Shown: piece after piece, positions 1-8,538 of the stretch
How positions within the stretch are numbered: the first letter of the stretch is position 1
Layout: every line of letters starts with the position of its first letter
Assembly (NCBI RefSeq): GCF_000835165.1
Contig: NZ_CP007790.1
Location: forward strand, 310,001 to 374,000
Direction of reading: 5' to 3'
Origin: Corynebacterium marinum DSM 44953
GTDB taxonomy: Bacteria; Actinomycetota; Actinomycetes; Mycobacteriales; Mycobacteriaceae
DNA length: 64,000 nucleotides
Translations under genes and position numbers: made by a program
Notes under the pieces: model-generated
The model's database searches: none
What the model saw: the letters and a program-made list of their open reading frames with translations, nothing else
Told to the model about the DNA's origin: nothing

Positions 1-747
1 CGGGTCTGGGTGGGTGTGGCAGGAACTCGAGCTGGAGCACCACCAGTCGAAGTCCTCCCCGCCGCTGCCCCAGGCGCGGCGGTCGTACTCGCCGATGGTG
101 GTGCGCAGGATCTCCTGCCCGTCGGTCCGGTCCTCGTAGTCCTCGTAGCGGCGCAGGGGAACCTGCCAGCACACCTCGGGCTTCTCGACGGTCAGATCCC
201 GGCCCTCCGCCACCGCCCACTGGTGGATGGCGCACCCGGTTCCCGTTCCCCACCCTTCCCGGTTGGCGAAGATGCAGGCACCTCCGACGGTCTTCGTCTT
301 GAGGGAGGGCTCCGGTTCCCCGTCATCCTCGTCGAGTTCGCCCCATTCCAACCAGGGCTCGAGGTCGATGGCCTCGCCGCTGGCGAGGTGCTCGTCCACC
401 CCCTTTGGGCGGTGCTGCCAGTACTTGGCGGGCATCTCGGCGACGGCGTTGTACAACTGATCCCGATCCGTTTCGTCGGCGAGGTACGCGCCGTGGACGC
501 AGCAGCCGATGTCCGTCTGCTGGGAGTCGATTCCCTGGCACGTGTCGGTGCCGAAATGGCAGGTCCAGTGCGATTCGATCCATGTCAGATCGACGCTGAA
601 GAGGTGCAGCGGGTCCTCCGGGTTAATGAACTCGAACCATTCCCGGGGAAAGTCGGGGGCCTCTTCACCCCCGGCCAGGATCTGCTTGCCGGCGGGGGAG
701 GTCTCGGGGAAACCCAGAAAAACCTGGGTGGAACGTGGGCGATTCAC
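1..747 (-). CDS. Cys-rich conserved protein of the Rv0495c type (3' end cut by window edge)
   Basis: The minus strand is open from a GTG at 747 to the window edge (249 codons, no stop), so the C-terminus lies outside. The protein begins with VNRPRST and holds many cysteines: one in [10 protein letters not shown], a CC pair in IGCCVHG, then GGACIF, GTGCAIH, EVCWQV and [10 protein letters not shown] near the edge. The spacing suggests a metal or redox centre. It lies divergent to the exopolyphosphatase gene, exactly where M. tuberculosis has Rv0495c opposite Rv0496, and I assign it to that family by position and Cys pattern. The function is not known to me beyond a possible redox or metal role. 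No in-frame start occurs further upstream before the divergent promoter. Confidence 0.8.
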   Translation of the reverse strand, partial: MNRPRSTQVFLGFPETSPAGKQILAGGEEAPDFPREWFEFINPEDPLHLFSVDLTWIESHWTCHFGTDTCQGIDSQQTDIGCCVHGAYLADETDRDQLYNAVAEMPAKYWQHRPKGVDEHLASGEAIDLEPWLEWGELDEDDGEPEPSLKTKTVGGACIFANREGWGTGTGCAIHQWAVAEGRDLTVEKPEVCWQVPLRRYEDYEDRTDGQEILRTTIGEYDRRAWGSGGEDFDWWCSSSSSCHTHPDP

Positions 748-768
748 ACTTCCCCACGCTAGACCGTC

Positions 769-782
769 TAACCTGATGGGTG
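769..782 (+). promoter_or_regulatory. -10 element of ppx2, leaderless start
   Basis: TAACCT at 769-774 fits the corynebacterial TANNNT -10 and lies 7 nt before GTG 782, so the transcript should begin at the start codon. No -35 consensus is evident. Confidence 0.5.
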
Positions 783-1738
783 TGCGACTAGGTGTATTGG
801 ACGTGGGCAGTAACACTGTCCACATGGTGGCGGTAGACGCCCGTAACGGTGGACATCCGACCCCGATGAGCGACTGGAAGACGAGCCTGCGGCTCGTCGA
901 ACTCATCGACGGTGACGGTGCCATCGACGACAAGGGGATCAAACGCCTCGCCAAGGCGGTCGCCGAGGCGGCTGACCTGGCGAACACCCTCGGCTGCAAA
1001 GAGATCATGCCCTTCGCCACCTCCGCGGTGCGTTCGGCCACGAACTCGCAGGATGTCCTCAACGCCGTGGAGAAGGAGACCGGCGTCCGCCTCGAGGTGC
1101 TCTCCGGTGAGGACGAGGCCCGCCTCACCTTTCTCGCCGTCCGGCGTTGGTACGGCTGGTCCGCCGGACGCGTCACCAACCTGGACATCGGCGGCGGTTC
1201 ACTGGAACTGTCGACCGGATCCGACGAAACCCCCGACGTGGCGATCTCGCTCGACCTCGGCGCCGGCAGACTCACCCACCAGTGGTTCGACACCGATCCG
1301 CCGGAACGCAAGAAGGTCAACCTTCTGCGCGACTACATCGACGCCGAGCTCGTGGGGCCCGCCCGCCAGATGCGCGCCTACGGCGCCGCCGGGATCGCGG
1401 TGGGCACGTCGAAGACCTTCCGCACCCTCGCGCGACTCACCGGCGCCGCACCCAGTGCCGAAGGCCCCTACGTCAAGCGCACCCTGACCGCACCAGGTCT
1501 GCGCCAGCTCATCGCCTTCATCTCCCGCATGACGGCCGCCGACCGCGCCGAGCTCGAAGGCATCAGCTCCGACCGCTCGCACCAGATCGTCGCGGGCGCC
1601 CTCGTGGCGGAGGCCAGCATGCGTGCCCTCGGCCTGGAGCAGATCGAGATCTGCCCCTGGGCCCTGCGCGAGGGCGTCATTCTCCGGCGCATCGATAAGG
1701 GTCTCGACGAGATCCCCCAGGAAAGGAAGCGACCATGA
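782..1738 (+). CDS. ppx2: Exopolyphosphatase / Ppx-GppA family phosphatase
   Basis: Ppx/GppA phosphatase of the actin-like ATPase superfamily. It is expected to release phosphate from inorganic polyphosphate, or possibly from pppGpp, in the cytoplasm. At 318 residues it is the short actinobacterial type without a C-terminal HD domain. The phosphate-binding loop near the N-terminus reads [12 protein letters not shown], and a second glycine-rich loop reads [10 protein letters not shown] around residue 140. GTG 782 is preferred over ATG 776 because a -10 (TAACCT) sits 7 nt before it, and because family members start directly at [13 protein letters not shown]. The stop overlaps the next start (ATGA), so the downstream membrane protein is probably co-transcribed. 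Order matches Rv0496-Rv0497. Confidence 0.93.
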   Translation: MRLGVLDVGSNTVHMVAVDARNGGHPTPMSDWKTSLRLVELIDGDGAIDDKGIKRLAKAVAEAADLANTLGCKEIMPFATSAVRSATNSQDVLNAVEKETGVRLEVLSGEDEARLTFLAVRRWYGWSAGRVTNLDIGGGSLELSTGSDETPDVAISLDLGAGRLTHQWFDTDPPERKKVNLLRDYIDAELVGPARQMRAYGAAGIAVGTSKTFRTLARLTGAAPSAEGPYVKRTLTAPGLRQLIAFISRMTAADRAELEGISSDRSHQIVAGALVAEASMRALGLEQIEICPWALREGVILRRIDKGLDEIPQERKRP

Positions 1739-2562
1739 GCGATAAACAGCTGACCGTCGCGGAGTTGCTCGCGCGTGCCGGCCGGGACGACAAGGAGGGG
1801 GAGGCGCCCCGCCGCCGCCGTCGCAGCCTCGATGAGGGGGGCATCTCCGTCGCTGAGCTCACCGGTTCCATCCCGGCGGTCAAGGAAAAACCGGTCGAGT
1901 CGAAACACTCCTCCGTGCCCATCGACGGCCCGGAGCCGGAGAAGCCCGCGCCGACCGGGCCCGCCGAGACCACGAAGCCCGAGGCTAAGAAGCCCGAGGC
2001 TAAGAAGCCCGAGGCTAAGAAGCCCGAGACCACGAAGCCGACGGCCGTTAAGCCCGCGGCAACCGCGTCCGCGGAGGCCAAGAAGCCCGCGGGGGCAACA
2101 AAACCCGCGGGTCCCAAGACTGAGGCGATCAAGCCCGCCGAAAAGACACCGGCCACGGATGAGACGGTCGTGTTCGGCAAGGTCGACACCGGTCTTCCGC
2201 TGACGCCGGAGCAGACCGGTGAGATTGCGGTGGTCGACGACGTGGAGGAACACGGCGTCGAGAAGCAGGGGCATGACGAGGCGGAGGACCTTTCCGGGGT
2301 GGAGGAGCGGACCTCGGTCACCGGGGTGGTCCTCCTCACCATCATCGGCGTGGTGCTCGGCGTCGTGGTGTTCAAGGGCTTCGAGATGCTGTGGGAGAAC
2401 TTCTCCCGCCCGATCGTGGCTGTTCTGGCGGTCCTCGTCACGGCAGGCATGGTGGGCGTGGTTAAGGCGTTGCGCACTTCGAACGACGGGCTGTCGATGT
2501 TCATGGCGGGCCTGGTCGGCCTGGTGATGACGTTCGGCCCCCTGGCGGTCGTGCTGATTTAA
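1735..2562 (+). CDS. Membrane protein with Lys/Pro-rich repeat linker (Rv0497-like)
   Basis: A 275-residue protein with three parts. The N-terminal 60 residues are basic and contain a RRRRR run. Residues about 60-145 form a low-complexity Pro/Lys/Ala linker with EAKKP pentapeptides. The C-terminus holds membrane segments at about 200-220 ([14 protein letters not shown]), 225-245 and 255-273. The N-terminal part and linker are predicted cytoplasmic or envelope-spanning; topology cannot be fixed here. It starts on the ATGA overlap with ppx2 and sits before proC, as Rv0497 does in M. tuberculosis. No enzymatic motif is visible; function unknown. The linker resembles that of proteins that reach across the cell wall, which is inference only. 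Confidence 0.85.
   Translation: MSDKQLTVAELLARAGRDDKEGEAPRRRRRSLDEGGISVAELTGSIPAVKEKPVESKHSSVPIDGPEPEKPAPTGPAETTKPEAKKPEAKKPEAKKPETTKPTAVKPAATASAEAKKPAGATKPAGPKTEAIKPAEKTPATDETVVFGKVDTGLPLTPEQTGEIAVVDDVEEHGVEKQGHDEAEDLSGVEERTSVTGVVLLTIIGVVLGVVVFKGFEMLWENFSRPIVAVLAVLVTAGMVGVVKALRTSNDGLSMFMAGLVGLVMTFGPLAVVLI
1981..2025. repeat. Three perfect 15-bp tandem repeats encoding EAKKP
   Basis: The unit GAGGCTAAGAAGCCC occurs three times without a mismatch. It is flanked on both sides by a related 15-mer (GAGACCACGAAGCC plus C or G) at 1966-1980 and 2026-2040. All units are in frame inside the linker of the membrane protein, so copy-number change would alter linker length without a frameshift. Confidence 0.95.
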
Positions 2563-2588
2563 CCGCCGTTTGTGGCACTCTGGGGTGC

Positions 2589-3404
2589 ATGACAAAAATT
2601 GTGGTGCTCGGAGGTGGCAAGATCGGCGAGGCGCTGATCTCGGGCCTCGTCAATTCAGGAACTGACCCCCAGTCGATCACGGTGACCAACCGCCGCCCGG
2701 AGCGCGGCGAGGAACTCCGTGAGCGCTACGGGGTTCGTGACCTCACCGACAACCGGCAGGCCGCGGAGGACGCCGACGTGGTGTTCCTGTGCGTGAAGCC
2801 GTACATGATCCTCGATGCGGTGGCGGAGATCAGCCCGGCCGTCGAGGAGAACGACGTCGCGACGGTCCTGGTGTCCATGGCTGCGGGGGTGCCGCTGGGG
2901 GCGATGGAGGACGCAGTAATCGCCGGAACGCCGGTCGTGAGGGTCATGCCCAACACCCCGATGCTCGTCGGCCGCGGCATGAACGCCATTGCTGTGGGGC
3001 GCTTCGTCACCCCGGAGCAGCTCGCCGACGTCACCGAGCTGCTGTCCTCCGTGGGCGAGGTCCTGCCCGTCGCGGAGTCGGACATGGACGCGGTCACCGC
3101 CCTCGCCGGTTCCTCCCCGGCCTACTTCTTCCTTGTGGCGGAGGCGCTCATTGACGCCGGGGTGTCCCTCGGTCTCACCCGCCCGGTGGCTGAGAAGCTC
3201 GTGACCACGTCCGCAGCCGGTGCGGGGGCCATGCTCTCCGAGTCCGGACAGGACCCGGCGACCCTGCGGGCCAATGTTTCCTCCCCGGCGGGCACCACCG
3301 TGGCGGCCCTTCGTGAACTGGAAGTGTCCGGTCTGCGCGCGGCCTTCTTCCGTGCCACGGAAGCCTGCGCGAAGCGCTCCGCGGAGCTCGGCGAGCTCCG
3401 GTAG
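2589..3404 (+). CDS. proC: Pyrroline-5-carboxylate reductase
   Basis: Last step of proline synthesis: NAD(P)H-dependent reduction of pyrroline-5-carboxylate to proline, cytoplasmic. The 271 residues are full length. The Rossmann motif at the N-terminus reads [12 protein letters not shown]. The MPNTP motif of the family lies near residue 120, and the C-terminal P5CR signature reads [15 protein letters not shown] around residue 235. ATG 2589 follows the previous gene by 26 nt with no clear ribosome-binding site; CACTCT at 2576-2581 lies 7 nt before the ATG and may be a weak -10 for a leaderless start. Same place as Rv0500. Confidence 0.96.
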   Translation: MTKIVVLGGGKIGEALISGLVNSGTDPQSITVTNRRPERGEELRERYGVRDLTDNRQAAEDADVVFLCVKPYMILDAVAEISPAVEENDVATVLVSMAAGVPLGAMEDAVIAGTPVVRVMPNTPMLVGRGMNAIAVGRFVTPEQLADVTELLSSVGEVLPVAESDMDAVTALAGSSPAYFFLVAEALIDAGVSLGLTRPVAEKLVTTSAAGAGAMLSESGQDPATLRANVSSPAGTTVAALRELEVSGLRAAFFRATEACAKRSAELGELR

Positions 3405-3539
3405 GGGGACAGTCGGGGAATTTATGGCGACTAGGTCGCAACTGTCACATGTTTCACGCTAAGCTGGTTCAAGCACGTGCGTGTCCGATCTGCGGGAGGG
3501 GAAGCCTGCAGCGCGCCACCTGCCGAAGGGTTGATGAAT

Positions 3540-3731
3540 ATGGCTAATGCAGACAAGGGTACTTTTCTGACGGTCGCTGAGGTCGCAGACATCATGCGGG
3601 TCTCGAAGATGACCGTGTACCGGCTGGTCCACTCCGGTGACCTGCCGGCCGTTCGGGTGGGCCGGTCTTTCCGGGTCCACGAGAAGGCGGTCAACGACTA
3701 TCTCGACGCGTCGTACTACGACGTCGGATAA
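3540..3731 (+). CDS. Small excisionase/MerR-type DNA-binding protein (Rv0500A-like)
   Basis: A 63-residue protein that is almost entirely one winged-helix domain: LTVAEVADIMRVSKMTVYRL followed by the wing GDLPAVRVGRSFRVHEKAV. This is the excisionase-family HTH_17 type, often called a helix-turn-helix of the BldC group. ATG 3540 is chosen because GAAGGG at 3525-3530 lies 9 nt upstream. ATG 3534 would leave only 3 nt. A -10 (TAAGCT, 3460-3465) suggests a leader of about 70 nt. Its own strong terminator follows. The targets cannot be told from the sequence; conservation between proC and bS22 in mycolata suggests a core role. Confidence 0.9.
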   Translation: MANADKGTFLTVAEVADIMRVSKMTVYRLVHSGDLPAVRVGRSFRVHEKAVNDYLDASYYDVG

Positions 3732-3742
3732 GTTCCCCCTCC

Positions 3743-3795
3743 GCCTGCGGCGTCCGTCACCCTCCCCGAGGGACGGGCGCCGCAGGCCTTTTTTT
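3743..3795 (+). terminator. Rho-independent terminator
   Basis: A 16-bp stem (3743-3758 with 3772-3787, one G-T pair), a 13-nt loop and a run of seven T at 3789-3795. It ends the excisionase-like gene. The T-run overlaps the -35 of the next promoter. Confidence 0.93.
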
Positions 3796-3822
3796 GGATG
3801 ACCGGATATGCGCCGGTATGAT
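3794..3822 (+). promoter_or_regulatory. Promoter of the bS22 gene
   Basis: TTGGAT (3794-3799), 17-nt spacer and TATGAT (3817-3822). The predicted start point near 3829 leaves a leader of about 104 nt before ATG 3933, long for a 33-codon gene. The leader contains a small palindrome GCGCTGCCAGCGC. Confidence 0.7.
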
Positions 3823-3932
3823 GGATCCCATTCGTGCCGACGGTCCGGACGCGCTGCCAGCGCAGTCGAGAGTGCACCTCGAGGTAAGTCGGCAGGTTAC
3901 GTACGTACTCACTCACTATCTGAGGAGACCCC

Positions 3933-4034
3933 ATGGGTTCAGTCATTAAGAAGCGCCGCAAGCGCATGTCCAAGAAGAAGCACCGCAAGATGCTGCGACG
4001 CACCCGAGTTCAGCGTCGTAAACTCGGCAAGTAA
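3933..4034 (+). CDS. Small ribosomal protein bS22 (AURKAIP1/COX24 domain)
   Basis: A 33-residue, very basic peptide ([20 protein letters not shown], then [13 protein letters not shown]). It matches the AURKAIP1/COX24 domain family, shown in mycobacteria to be the extra small-subunit protein bS22 (Rv0500B), bound in the 30S decoding region. More than half of the residues are Lys or Arg. A good ribosome-binding site (GAGGAGA) precedes the ATG. It has its own promoter and a hairpin downstream, so it is a monocistronic unit. Such a gene is easily missed by gene callers. Confidence 0.93.
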   Translation: MGSVIKKRRKRMSKKKHRKMLRRTRVQRRKLGK

Positions 4035-4052
4035 ATCTTCCTGCACGCCGCT

Positions 4053-4091
4053 GGCCGCCGGTTCTCTCCCCTTCGGGGGAGGCCGGCGGCC
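4053..4091. terminator. Hairpin between convergent genes
   Basis: GGCCGCCGG (4053-4061) pairs with CCGGCGGCC (4083-4091), with an inner CTCCCC-TTCG-GGGGAG stem. No long T-run follows on either strand. Likely shared terminator of bS22 and the opposing HAD gene. Confidence 0.65.
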
Positions 4092-4136
4092 TTCGGCGTT
4101 CCCGGGGCCGGGCCATAAGCCGGGACCGGGCAGAGG

Positions 4137-5195
4137 CTACTCCTGGACCTGGTTGCGGCGGAAGACTCGCCAGCTGCCCAGGCTCGCAGCAGCGGTTGCC
4201 AGGGCGGGCAGGCCCCACGTGCGCACCGCGCGGCGGACACTGCGGTAGTCGCGCACCTGCCAGCCCCGCTGGGCGGCCTCCCGGCGCAGCTTCTTGTCCG
4301 GGTTGATCGCCACCGCGGTGCCCACCATGGACAGCATGGGCACGTCGTTGATGGAGTCGGAGTACGCGGTGCACCGGGCGAGGTCGAGCTGCTCGATGGC
4401 GGCGAGTGCCGCGACGGAGTGCTTCTTGCCCGGCCCGTGCAGGATGTCGCCGACGAGCCGGCCGGTGAATCGTCCGTCCTTCACCTCGGCGACGGTGCCC
4501 AGTGCGCCGGTGAACCCGAAGCGTTCCGCCAGGATCTGCGCCAGCTGCACCGGCGTGGCGGAGACCAGCCACACCTGGTGGCCGGCGTTGAGGTGCATGC
4601 GCGCCAGCTCCCGGGTGGCGGGCCAGGCCTTGTCGATCATGGAGGAGTCGACGATCTCCTCGCACAGCTCCACCAGCTCGGCGACGCTCTTGCCTTTGAT
4701 GAACTCCAGCGCCTGGTTACGTCCCTGCGCGACGTCGGCGGCGTTCTCGGAACCGGTGACGCGGAACTTGATCTGCTTCCAGGCGATGGGCAGGATCTCG
4801 GAGACCCGGAAGTACTTCTTCCGGAACAGTCCGATGGCGAACACGACGAGGGAGGACCCCTGGATGAGGGTGTTGTCCACGTCGAAGAAGGCGGCGGCCC
4901 CGACGTCCTGGGGGATGTCGGGGTCGGGGATGCTGAGGTGGAAACCGCCGGCCGCCTCGATGGAGCCGCTGACCGAGTCGACGCCGGAGGAGAAGGCGTC
5001 GAGTTCGATTCCGAAGGTCTCCTGCACGGCGGCGGCTGCGGCGGCCTCGCCTGCGGTGCGCTGGGACTCCTCGTTGATGGGCGGAAGCGCGCGATCCTCC
5101 AGGAAGCGGCGGAGGTTGCCCCGGGTGGCGCTCCAGCTGGCGAGAAACTCCTGGGGCGTGCCGGGGAACAGGGGATCGTCGGGGGAGTGGCTCAC
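4137..5195 (-). CDS. HAD-superfamily IB phosphatase, SerB1-like
   Basis: HAD subfamily IB hydrolase. The catalytic motif I is FFDVDNTL (two Asp), motif II is LVSATPV, and motif III/IV is [11 protein letters not shown] with the preceding GPGKK. This is the SerB/CicA-type fold, which dephosphorylates small metabolites such as phosphoserine; the substrate is not proven here. There is an N-terminal extension of about 95 residues before motif I and a hydrophobic stretch near the C-terminus ([14 protein letters not shown]). Start GTG 5195 (VSHSPDD) is chosen because TACGAT at 5248-5253 (minus strand) looks like the -10, putting the upstream ATG 5249 at or before the transcript start. With ATG 5249 the protein would be 370 residues. 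It corresponds in position to Rv0505c. Confidence 0.88.
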   Translation of the reverse strand: MSHSPDDPLFPGTPQEFLASWSATRGNLRRFLEDRALPPINEESQRTAGEAAAAAAVQETFGIELDAFSSGVDSVSGSIEAAGGFHLSIPDPDIPQDVGAAAFFDVDNTLIQGSSLVVFAIGLFRKKYFRVSEILPIAWKQIKFRVTGSENAADVAQGRNQALEFIKGKSVAELVELCEEIVDSSMIDKAWPATRELARMHLNAGHQVWLVSATPVQLAQILAERFGFTGALGTVAEVKDGRFTGRLVGDILHGPGKKHSVAALAAIEQLDLARCTAYSDSINDVPMLSMVGTAVAINPDKKLRREAAQRGWQVRDYRSVRRAVRTWGLPALATAAASLGSWRVFRRNQVQE

Positions 5196-5298
5196 TGCGC
5201 GTTCCGGGCCTTCCTGTGTGCGGGGTGGATGGGGCGGTATCGTGTCCATCGTAAGCGCGACACGGGCGGAGTGCCCGGGGTGAAGGAGACTGGTGGGT

Positions 5299-5535
5299 AT
5301 GGCTGAGACGGTGGAGCTGATGGTCCGGGCGGCGTGCGGCTCGTGCGCCCGCGTGGAGCGTCAGATCGTGCCGGTCGTCGAGGCCGCCGGCCTGGAGCTC
5401 GACGTGGTCGACGTGGACCATGATCCGGCCCTGGCGGTCGAGTTCGGGGACCGGGTGCCGGTCGTCGTCGTCGACGGCGAGGAGTTCGCCTGCTGGGAGG
5501 TCGACGACGCGGAGTTGGCGGCCGCCCTGGCCTGA
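5299..5535 (+). CDS. Small thioredoxin-fold / glutaredoxin-like protein
   Basis: A 78-residue protein of the glutaredoxin-like DUF836 type: [18 protein letters not shown] carries a CxxC redox pair near the N-terminus, and the conserved cis-Pro loop reads RVPVVVVDG. It is the homologue of Rv0508, next to hemA in mycolata. Probably a thiol-disulfide exchange or electron-delivery protein in the cytoplasm. ATG 5299 is preferred to GTG 5293 because GAAGGAG at 5283-5289 gives 9-nt spacing to it. It is divergent from the HAD gene. Confidence 0.9.
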   Translation: MAETVELMVRAACGSCARVERQIVPVVEAAGLELDVVDVDHDPALAVEFGDRVPVVVVDGEEFACWEVDDAELAAALA

Positions 5536-5583
5536 CCGGGTGGGTCGGATGGGGCTTTCCCGCGCCCCGGGGGTATCCTTTTG

Positions 5584-5589
5584 TATGAT
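5584..5589 (+). promoter_or_regulatory. -10 element upstream of hemA
   Basis: TATGAT at 5584-5589 implies a start near 5597 and a leader of about 74 nt before hemA. No convincing -35 was found. Confidence 0.5.
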
Positions 5590-5670
5590 CCGCCCCGCGG
5601 GCGCCTGCACGGAGCTCTCCCGGGGCCTGCCAGTCCATTGTCCGTGCAGCGGAAAGCGGTGAAGGAAAAC

Positions 5671-7002
5671 GTGAGTGTGCTCGTCGTGGGAATGTCGCAC
5701 CGGTCGGCACCGGTGGCGTTGCTCGAGCGGCTGAGCATGGACGAGACCGTCCGGCACGACACGACCTCGCAGCTCGTCGAACGTCCCTCGCTCAGTGAGG
5801 CGATGATCGTCTCCACGTGCAACCGGCTGGAGATCTACTCCGTCACCAACTCCTTCCACTCCGGTGTGCAGGACGTGGTGGAGGTGTTGCACGAGATGTC
5901 CGACGTCGACGTCGACACCCTGCGGGGGTACCTCTACGTCCGGTACGCCGACGCGGCCGCCGAGCACATGATGGTCGTGGCCTCCGGCCTGGACTCCATG
6001 GTGGTCGGCGAGCAGCAGATCATCGGTCAGGTGCGCACCGCCTACCAGGAGGCCACGGAGAAGGGCACGGTCGGGCCGGCCCTGCACCGCCTGGCGCAGA
6101 CCGCCCTGCACACCGGGAAGCGGGTGCACTCCGAAACCGACATCGACGACGCCGGAGCGTCGATGGTGTCCGTCGCCGTCGACGAAGCCCTGGAAAACCT
6201 CCAGATCGACAACCTGGAGGGGCGGACCGCGCTGGTGCTCGGAGCTGGGGCGATGGCTTCGCTGGCGGCGACCCACCTGGGCCGGTTGGGCGTGGCCAAG
6301 CTCGTCATCGCCAACCGGACGCGCGAGCGGGCGGAACGCCTGGCGGAGCATTCCCGCGAAGCCGGCGTCGCGGCGGAGGTGGTCGATTTCGACGACCGCG
6401 CGTCCGCGCTGGCGTGCGTCGACCTCGCCGTGTCCGCCACCGGCGCCGACGAATTCACCATCACCCCCGCCGACATCCCCGAGCAGCGCCGACGCGACCT
6501 CATGCTCGTCGACCTGTCCATGCCGCGCGACATCGACGACGCGGTGGTCCAGTTCGACGGTGTGAACCTGGTCAACATCGAACGCCTCCACCAGACGATC
6601 TCCGGCCGCGGCGACAAGGCGACCGGCCACAGCAAGGCGCTGGCGATCGTGGCGCAGCAGCTGCAGGAGTACACCTCGGAGCAGCGGGTCCGAGACGTGG
6701 TTCCGGCGGTCTCGGCGCTGCGCCGGCACGCGGCGGAACTCGTCGACATCGAGCTCGAAAGGTTGCGGGGGAGGACCCCGGCCATCGGCGACCCCGACTT
6801 CGAAGAGGTCACCCGCACAGTCCGCCGTGTCGTGGACAAGCTCCTCCATGAGCCGACCGTGCGGGTGAAGAAGCTCGCCGCCGAATCGGGCGTCGTCTCC
6901 TACGAGTCGGCGCTCCAGGAGCTGTTCGGGTTGTCCACGGACGGTCCGGCGGTCGCCGTCGCCGTCGCGGACCTGCCCGAGGGCCAGCTCACCACCAAAT
7001 AA
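5671..7002 (+). CDS. hemA: Glutamyl-tRNA reductase
   Basis: First committed step of haem synthesis by the C5 route: NADPH-dependent reduction of glutamyl-tRNA to glutamate-1-semialdehyde. The 443-residue length is usual. N-terminal [15 protein letters not shown] and the active-site cysteine loop [11 protein letters not shown] are intact, followed by [12 protein letters not shown] and the nucleotide-binding [18 protein letters not shown] around residue 190. The C-terminal dimerisation helix has the usual [14 protein letters not shown] 5671 is used, with AAGGA just upstream; GTG 5659 in frame is an alternative. It opens the hem cluster and is followed by hemC after 19 nt. Confidence 0.96.
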   Translation: MSVLVVGMSHRSAPVALLERLSMDETVRHDTTSQLVERPSLSEAMIVSTCNRLEIYSVTNSFHSGVQDVVEVLHEMSDVDVDTLRGYLYVRYADAAAEHMMVVASGLDSMVVGEQQIIGQVRTAYQEATEKGTVGPALHRLAQTALHTGKRVHSETDIDDAGASMVSVAVDEALENLQIDNLEGRTALVLGAGAMASLAATHLGRLGVAKLVIANRTRERAERLAEHSREAGVAAEVVDFDDRASALACVDLAVSATGADEFTITPADIPEQRRRDLMLVDLSMPRDIDDAVVQFDGVNLVNIERLHQTISGRGDKATGHSKALAIVAQQLQEYTSEQRVRDVVPAVSALRRHAAELVDIELERLRGRTPAIGDPDFEEVTRTVRRVVDKLLHEPTVRVKKLAAESGVVSYESALQELFGLSTDGPAVAVAVADLPEGQLTTK

Positions 7003-7021
7003 CCCACAAGGAGTTTTTTCC

Positions 7022-7927
7022 GTGACCCTGAAGATCGGCACCCGCCGCTCCAACCTCGCGACCACCCAGTCCGGGCACATGCGTGACGCCCTCATCGCGG
7101 CTGGCCACGATGCCGAGCTGCACCTGGTGACCACCGCCGGCGACGTGAACATGGCGCCCGTCGAGCGCATCGGCGTCGGCGTCTTCACCCAGGCGCTGCG
7201 CGAGGCCCTGGAGGCCGGCGAGTGCGACATCGCGGTGCACTCCTTCAAGGATCTGCCCACGGCCCCCGACGAGCGTTTCCACCTCGTCGTGCCCGTTCGC
7301 GCCGACGCCCGCGAGGCGCTCATCGCGCGCGACGGCCTCACCCTGGACGGACTCCCGCAGGGCGCCCGGGTGGGCACCTCAGCCCCGCGGCGCATCTCCC
7401 AGCTCAAGGCGGTCCGGCCGGACCTGGACATCCGTCCTCTGCGGGGCAACATCGAGACCCGGATGGGCAAGGTCACCGAAGGTGAGCTCGACGCCGTCGT
7501 GCTGGCCTACGCGGGCCTGTCCCGCGTCGACCTCGGCCACCGCGCCACCGAGGTCTTCGACCCGTCCGTGATCCTCCCCGCGCCCGCGCAGGGCGCACTG
7601 GCCATCGAGTGCCGGGCGGACGACGAGGCGGCGCGCGCGGCCGTCGACAAGCTTCTCGACGCCGCCGCCTTCACCTGCGCCCGCGCCGAGCGCATCGTCC
7701 TCAACCGCCTCGAGGCGGGCTGCACCGCGCCCGTCGCCTCCCACTCGACCATCGACGCCGACGGGACCATCCACCTCACCGCCGGCGTCTACGCCCTCGA
7801 CGGTTCCGCACAGCTGGTCTACACCGGCTCCGGCACCGACCCGGTGGCCGTGGGCGAGGCGGCGGCCGCGGACCTGCTGGGGCGCGGAGCGGCCGACCTC
7901 ATCGCCAAGGAGCGCCCGGGCGTATAG
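7022..7927 (+). CDS. hemC: Porphobilinogen deaminase (hydroxymethylbilane synthase)
   Basis: Joins four porphobilinogen molecules into hydroxymethylbilane. The 301 residues match the family length. The N-terminal [12 protein letters not shown] and HSFKDLPT motifs are present, as is [10 protein letters not shown]. The cysteine that carries the dipyrromethane cofactor is in [11 protein letters not shown] around residue 235. GTG 7022 has GGAG 9 nt upstream. Nineteen nt separate it from hemA, so one operon. Confidence 0.97.
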   Translation: MTLKIGTRRSNLATTQSGHMRDALIAAGHDAELHLVTTAGDVNMAPVERIGVGVFTQALREALEAGECDIAVHSFKDLPTAPDERFHLVVPVRADAREALIARDGLTLDGLPQGARVGTSAPRRISQLKAVRPDLDIRPLRGNIETRMGKVTEGELDAVVLAYAGLSRVDLGHRATEVFDPSVILPAPAQGALAIECRADDEAARAAVDKLLDAAAFTCARAERIVLNRLEAGCTAPVASHSTIDADGTIHLTAGVYALDGSAQLVYTGSGTDPVAVGEAAAADLLGRGAADLIAKERPGV

Positions 7928-7940
7928 ACTCTCCAGAACC

Positions 7941-8312
7941 ATGGCTGTTCTGAAGATCACCGACCGGCAGGTCACCGTCGCGCTCGACTGGTGGGAGAAG
8001 CTCGCGGCCCGGCGCTCGCACCTGACCATCCCGACCCGCGTGATCACGGGCGTCTCCGTCGTCGGTGACGCCTGCGGCACGGCCCGTTCCGTGCCCGCGG
8101 GCAAGCGCGCCCCCGGCACCCGTATCCCCGGCCTCATCAGCACCGGCACGTTCACGGCGGCCGACGGGACCGGGTCCAGCACCTTCTCGGTCTGCCACGG
8201 CAAGGGCCCGGGCATCGTCCTGGAGCTGAAGTCCGCCACCGTGAACCGCATCATCATCTCCACCCCCAACGCGGAGGATTACGCCCGCGAACTGTCCACC
8301 CTCGTGGGCTGA
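7941..8312 (+). CDS. Conserved hypothetical protein, PH-like fold suspected
   Basis: A 123-residue protein with no signal or membrane segment. It starts with a strand-rich region (LKITDRQVTVALDWWEKLAA) and has a central GTRIPGLISTGTF and a CHGKGPGIVLEL segment, which resemble the short bacterial PH-like proteins of actinobacteria; this is by eye only. TAGACT at 7925-7930 overlaps the end of hemC and could start a transcript a few nt before ATG 7941. In corynebacteria a small hypothetical protein sits at this place between hemC and hemD. Function unknown. Confidence 0.82.
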   Translation: MAVLKITDRQVTVALDWWEKLAARRSHLTIPTRVITGVSVVGDACGTARSVPAGKRAPGTRIPGLISTGTFTAADGTGSSTFSVCHGKGPGIVLELKSATVNRIIISTPNAEDYARELSTLVG

Positions 8313-8422
8313 TTCTCCCCCGTGGCGCACCGGCCCGCGGAGGCCCCGACAGCGCCCGTGACGGGGCTGACGGGCGCCGGTCGCGGAAACGGGCTTTTCG
8401 TATTCCGGGCTTCCTAAATTAA

Positions 8423-8530
8423 GGTGTGAATACCACACTGTGCGCACCCCTGAGCGATATGGCCCCCTTTAGCCCCGCGGAGGGGCGTGCATCCGTGTCA
8501 AGACCTGTTGTGAATCGTCCACACTAGAAA
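8423..8530 (+). promoter_or_regulatory. hemD upstream region with two related inverted motifs
   Basis: TGTGAAT-AC-CACACT at 8425-8439 and TGTGAAT-CGTC-CACACT at 8509-8525 share both half-sites, 84 nt apart. The second abuts TAGAAA (8525-8530), a possible -10 lying 8 nt before ATG 8539. Two copies of one motif around a promoter suggest binding sites for one regulator; which one is unknown. Confidence 0.4.
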
Positions 8531-8538
8531 AGATTTGT

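Noticed and set aside
10..762. Plus-strand open frame at the left edge
   Set aside because: Protein is low-complexity Gly/Val/Pro; the minus-strand frame has ordered Cys and Trp residues and fits the known divergent neighbour of ppx.
1981..2025. Tandem 15-mers as a CRISPR or protein-binding array
   Set aside because: No spacers; repeats are contiguous, in frame and encode a Lys/Pro linker.
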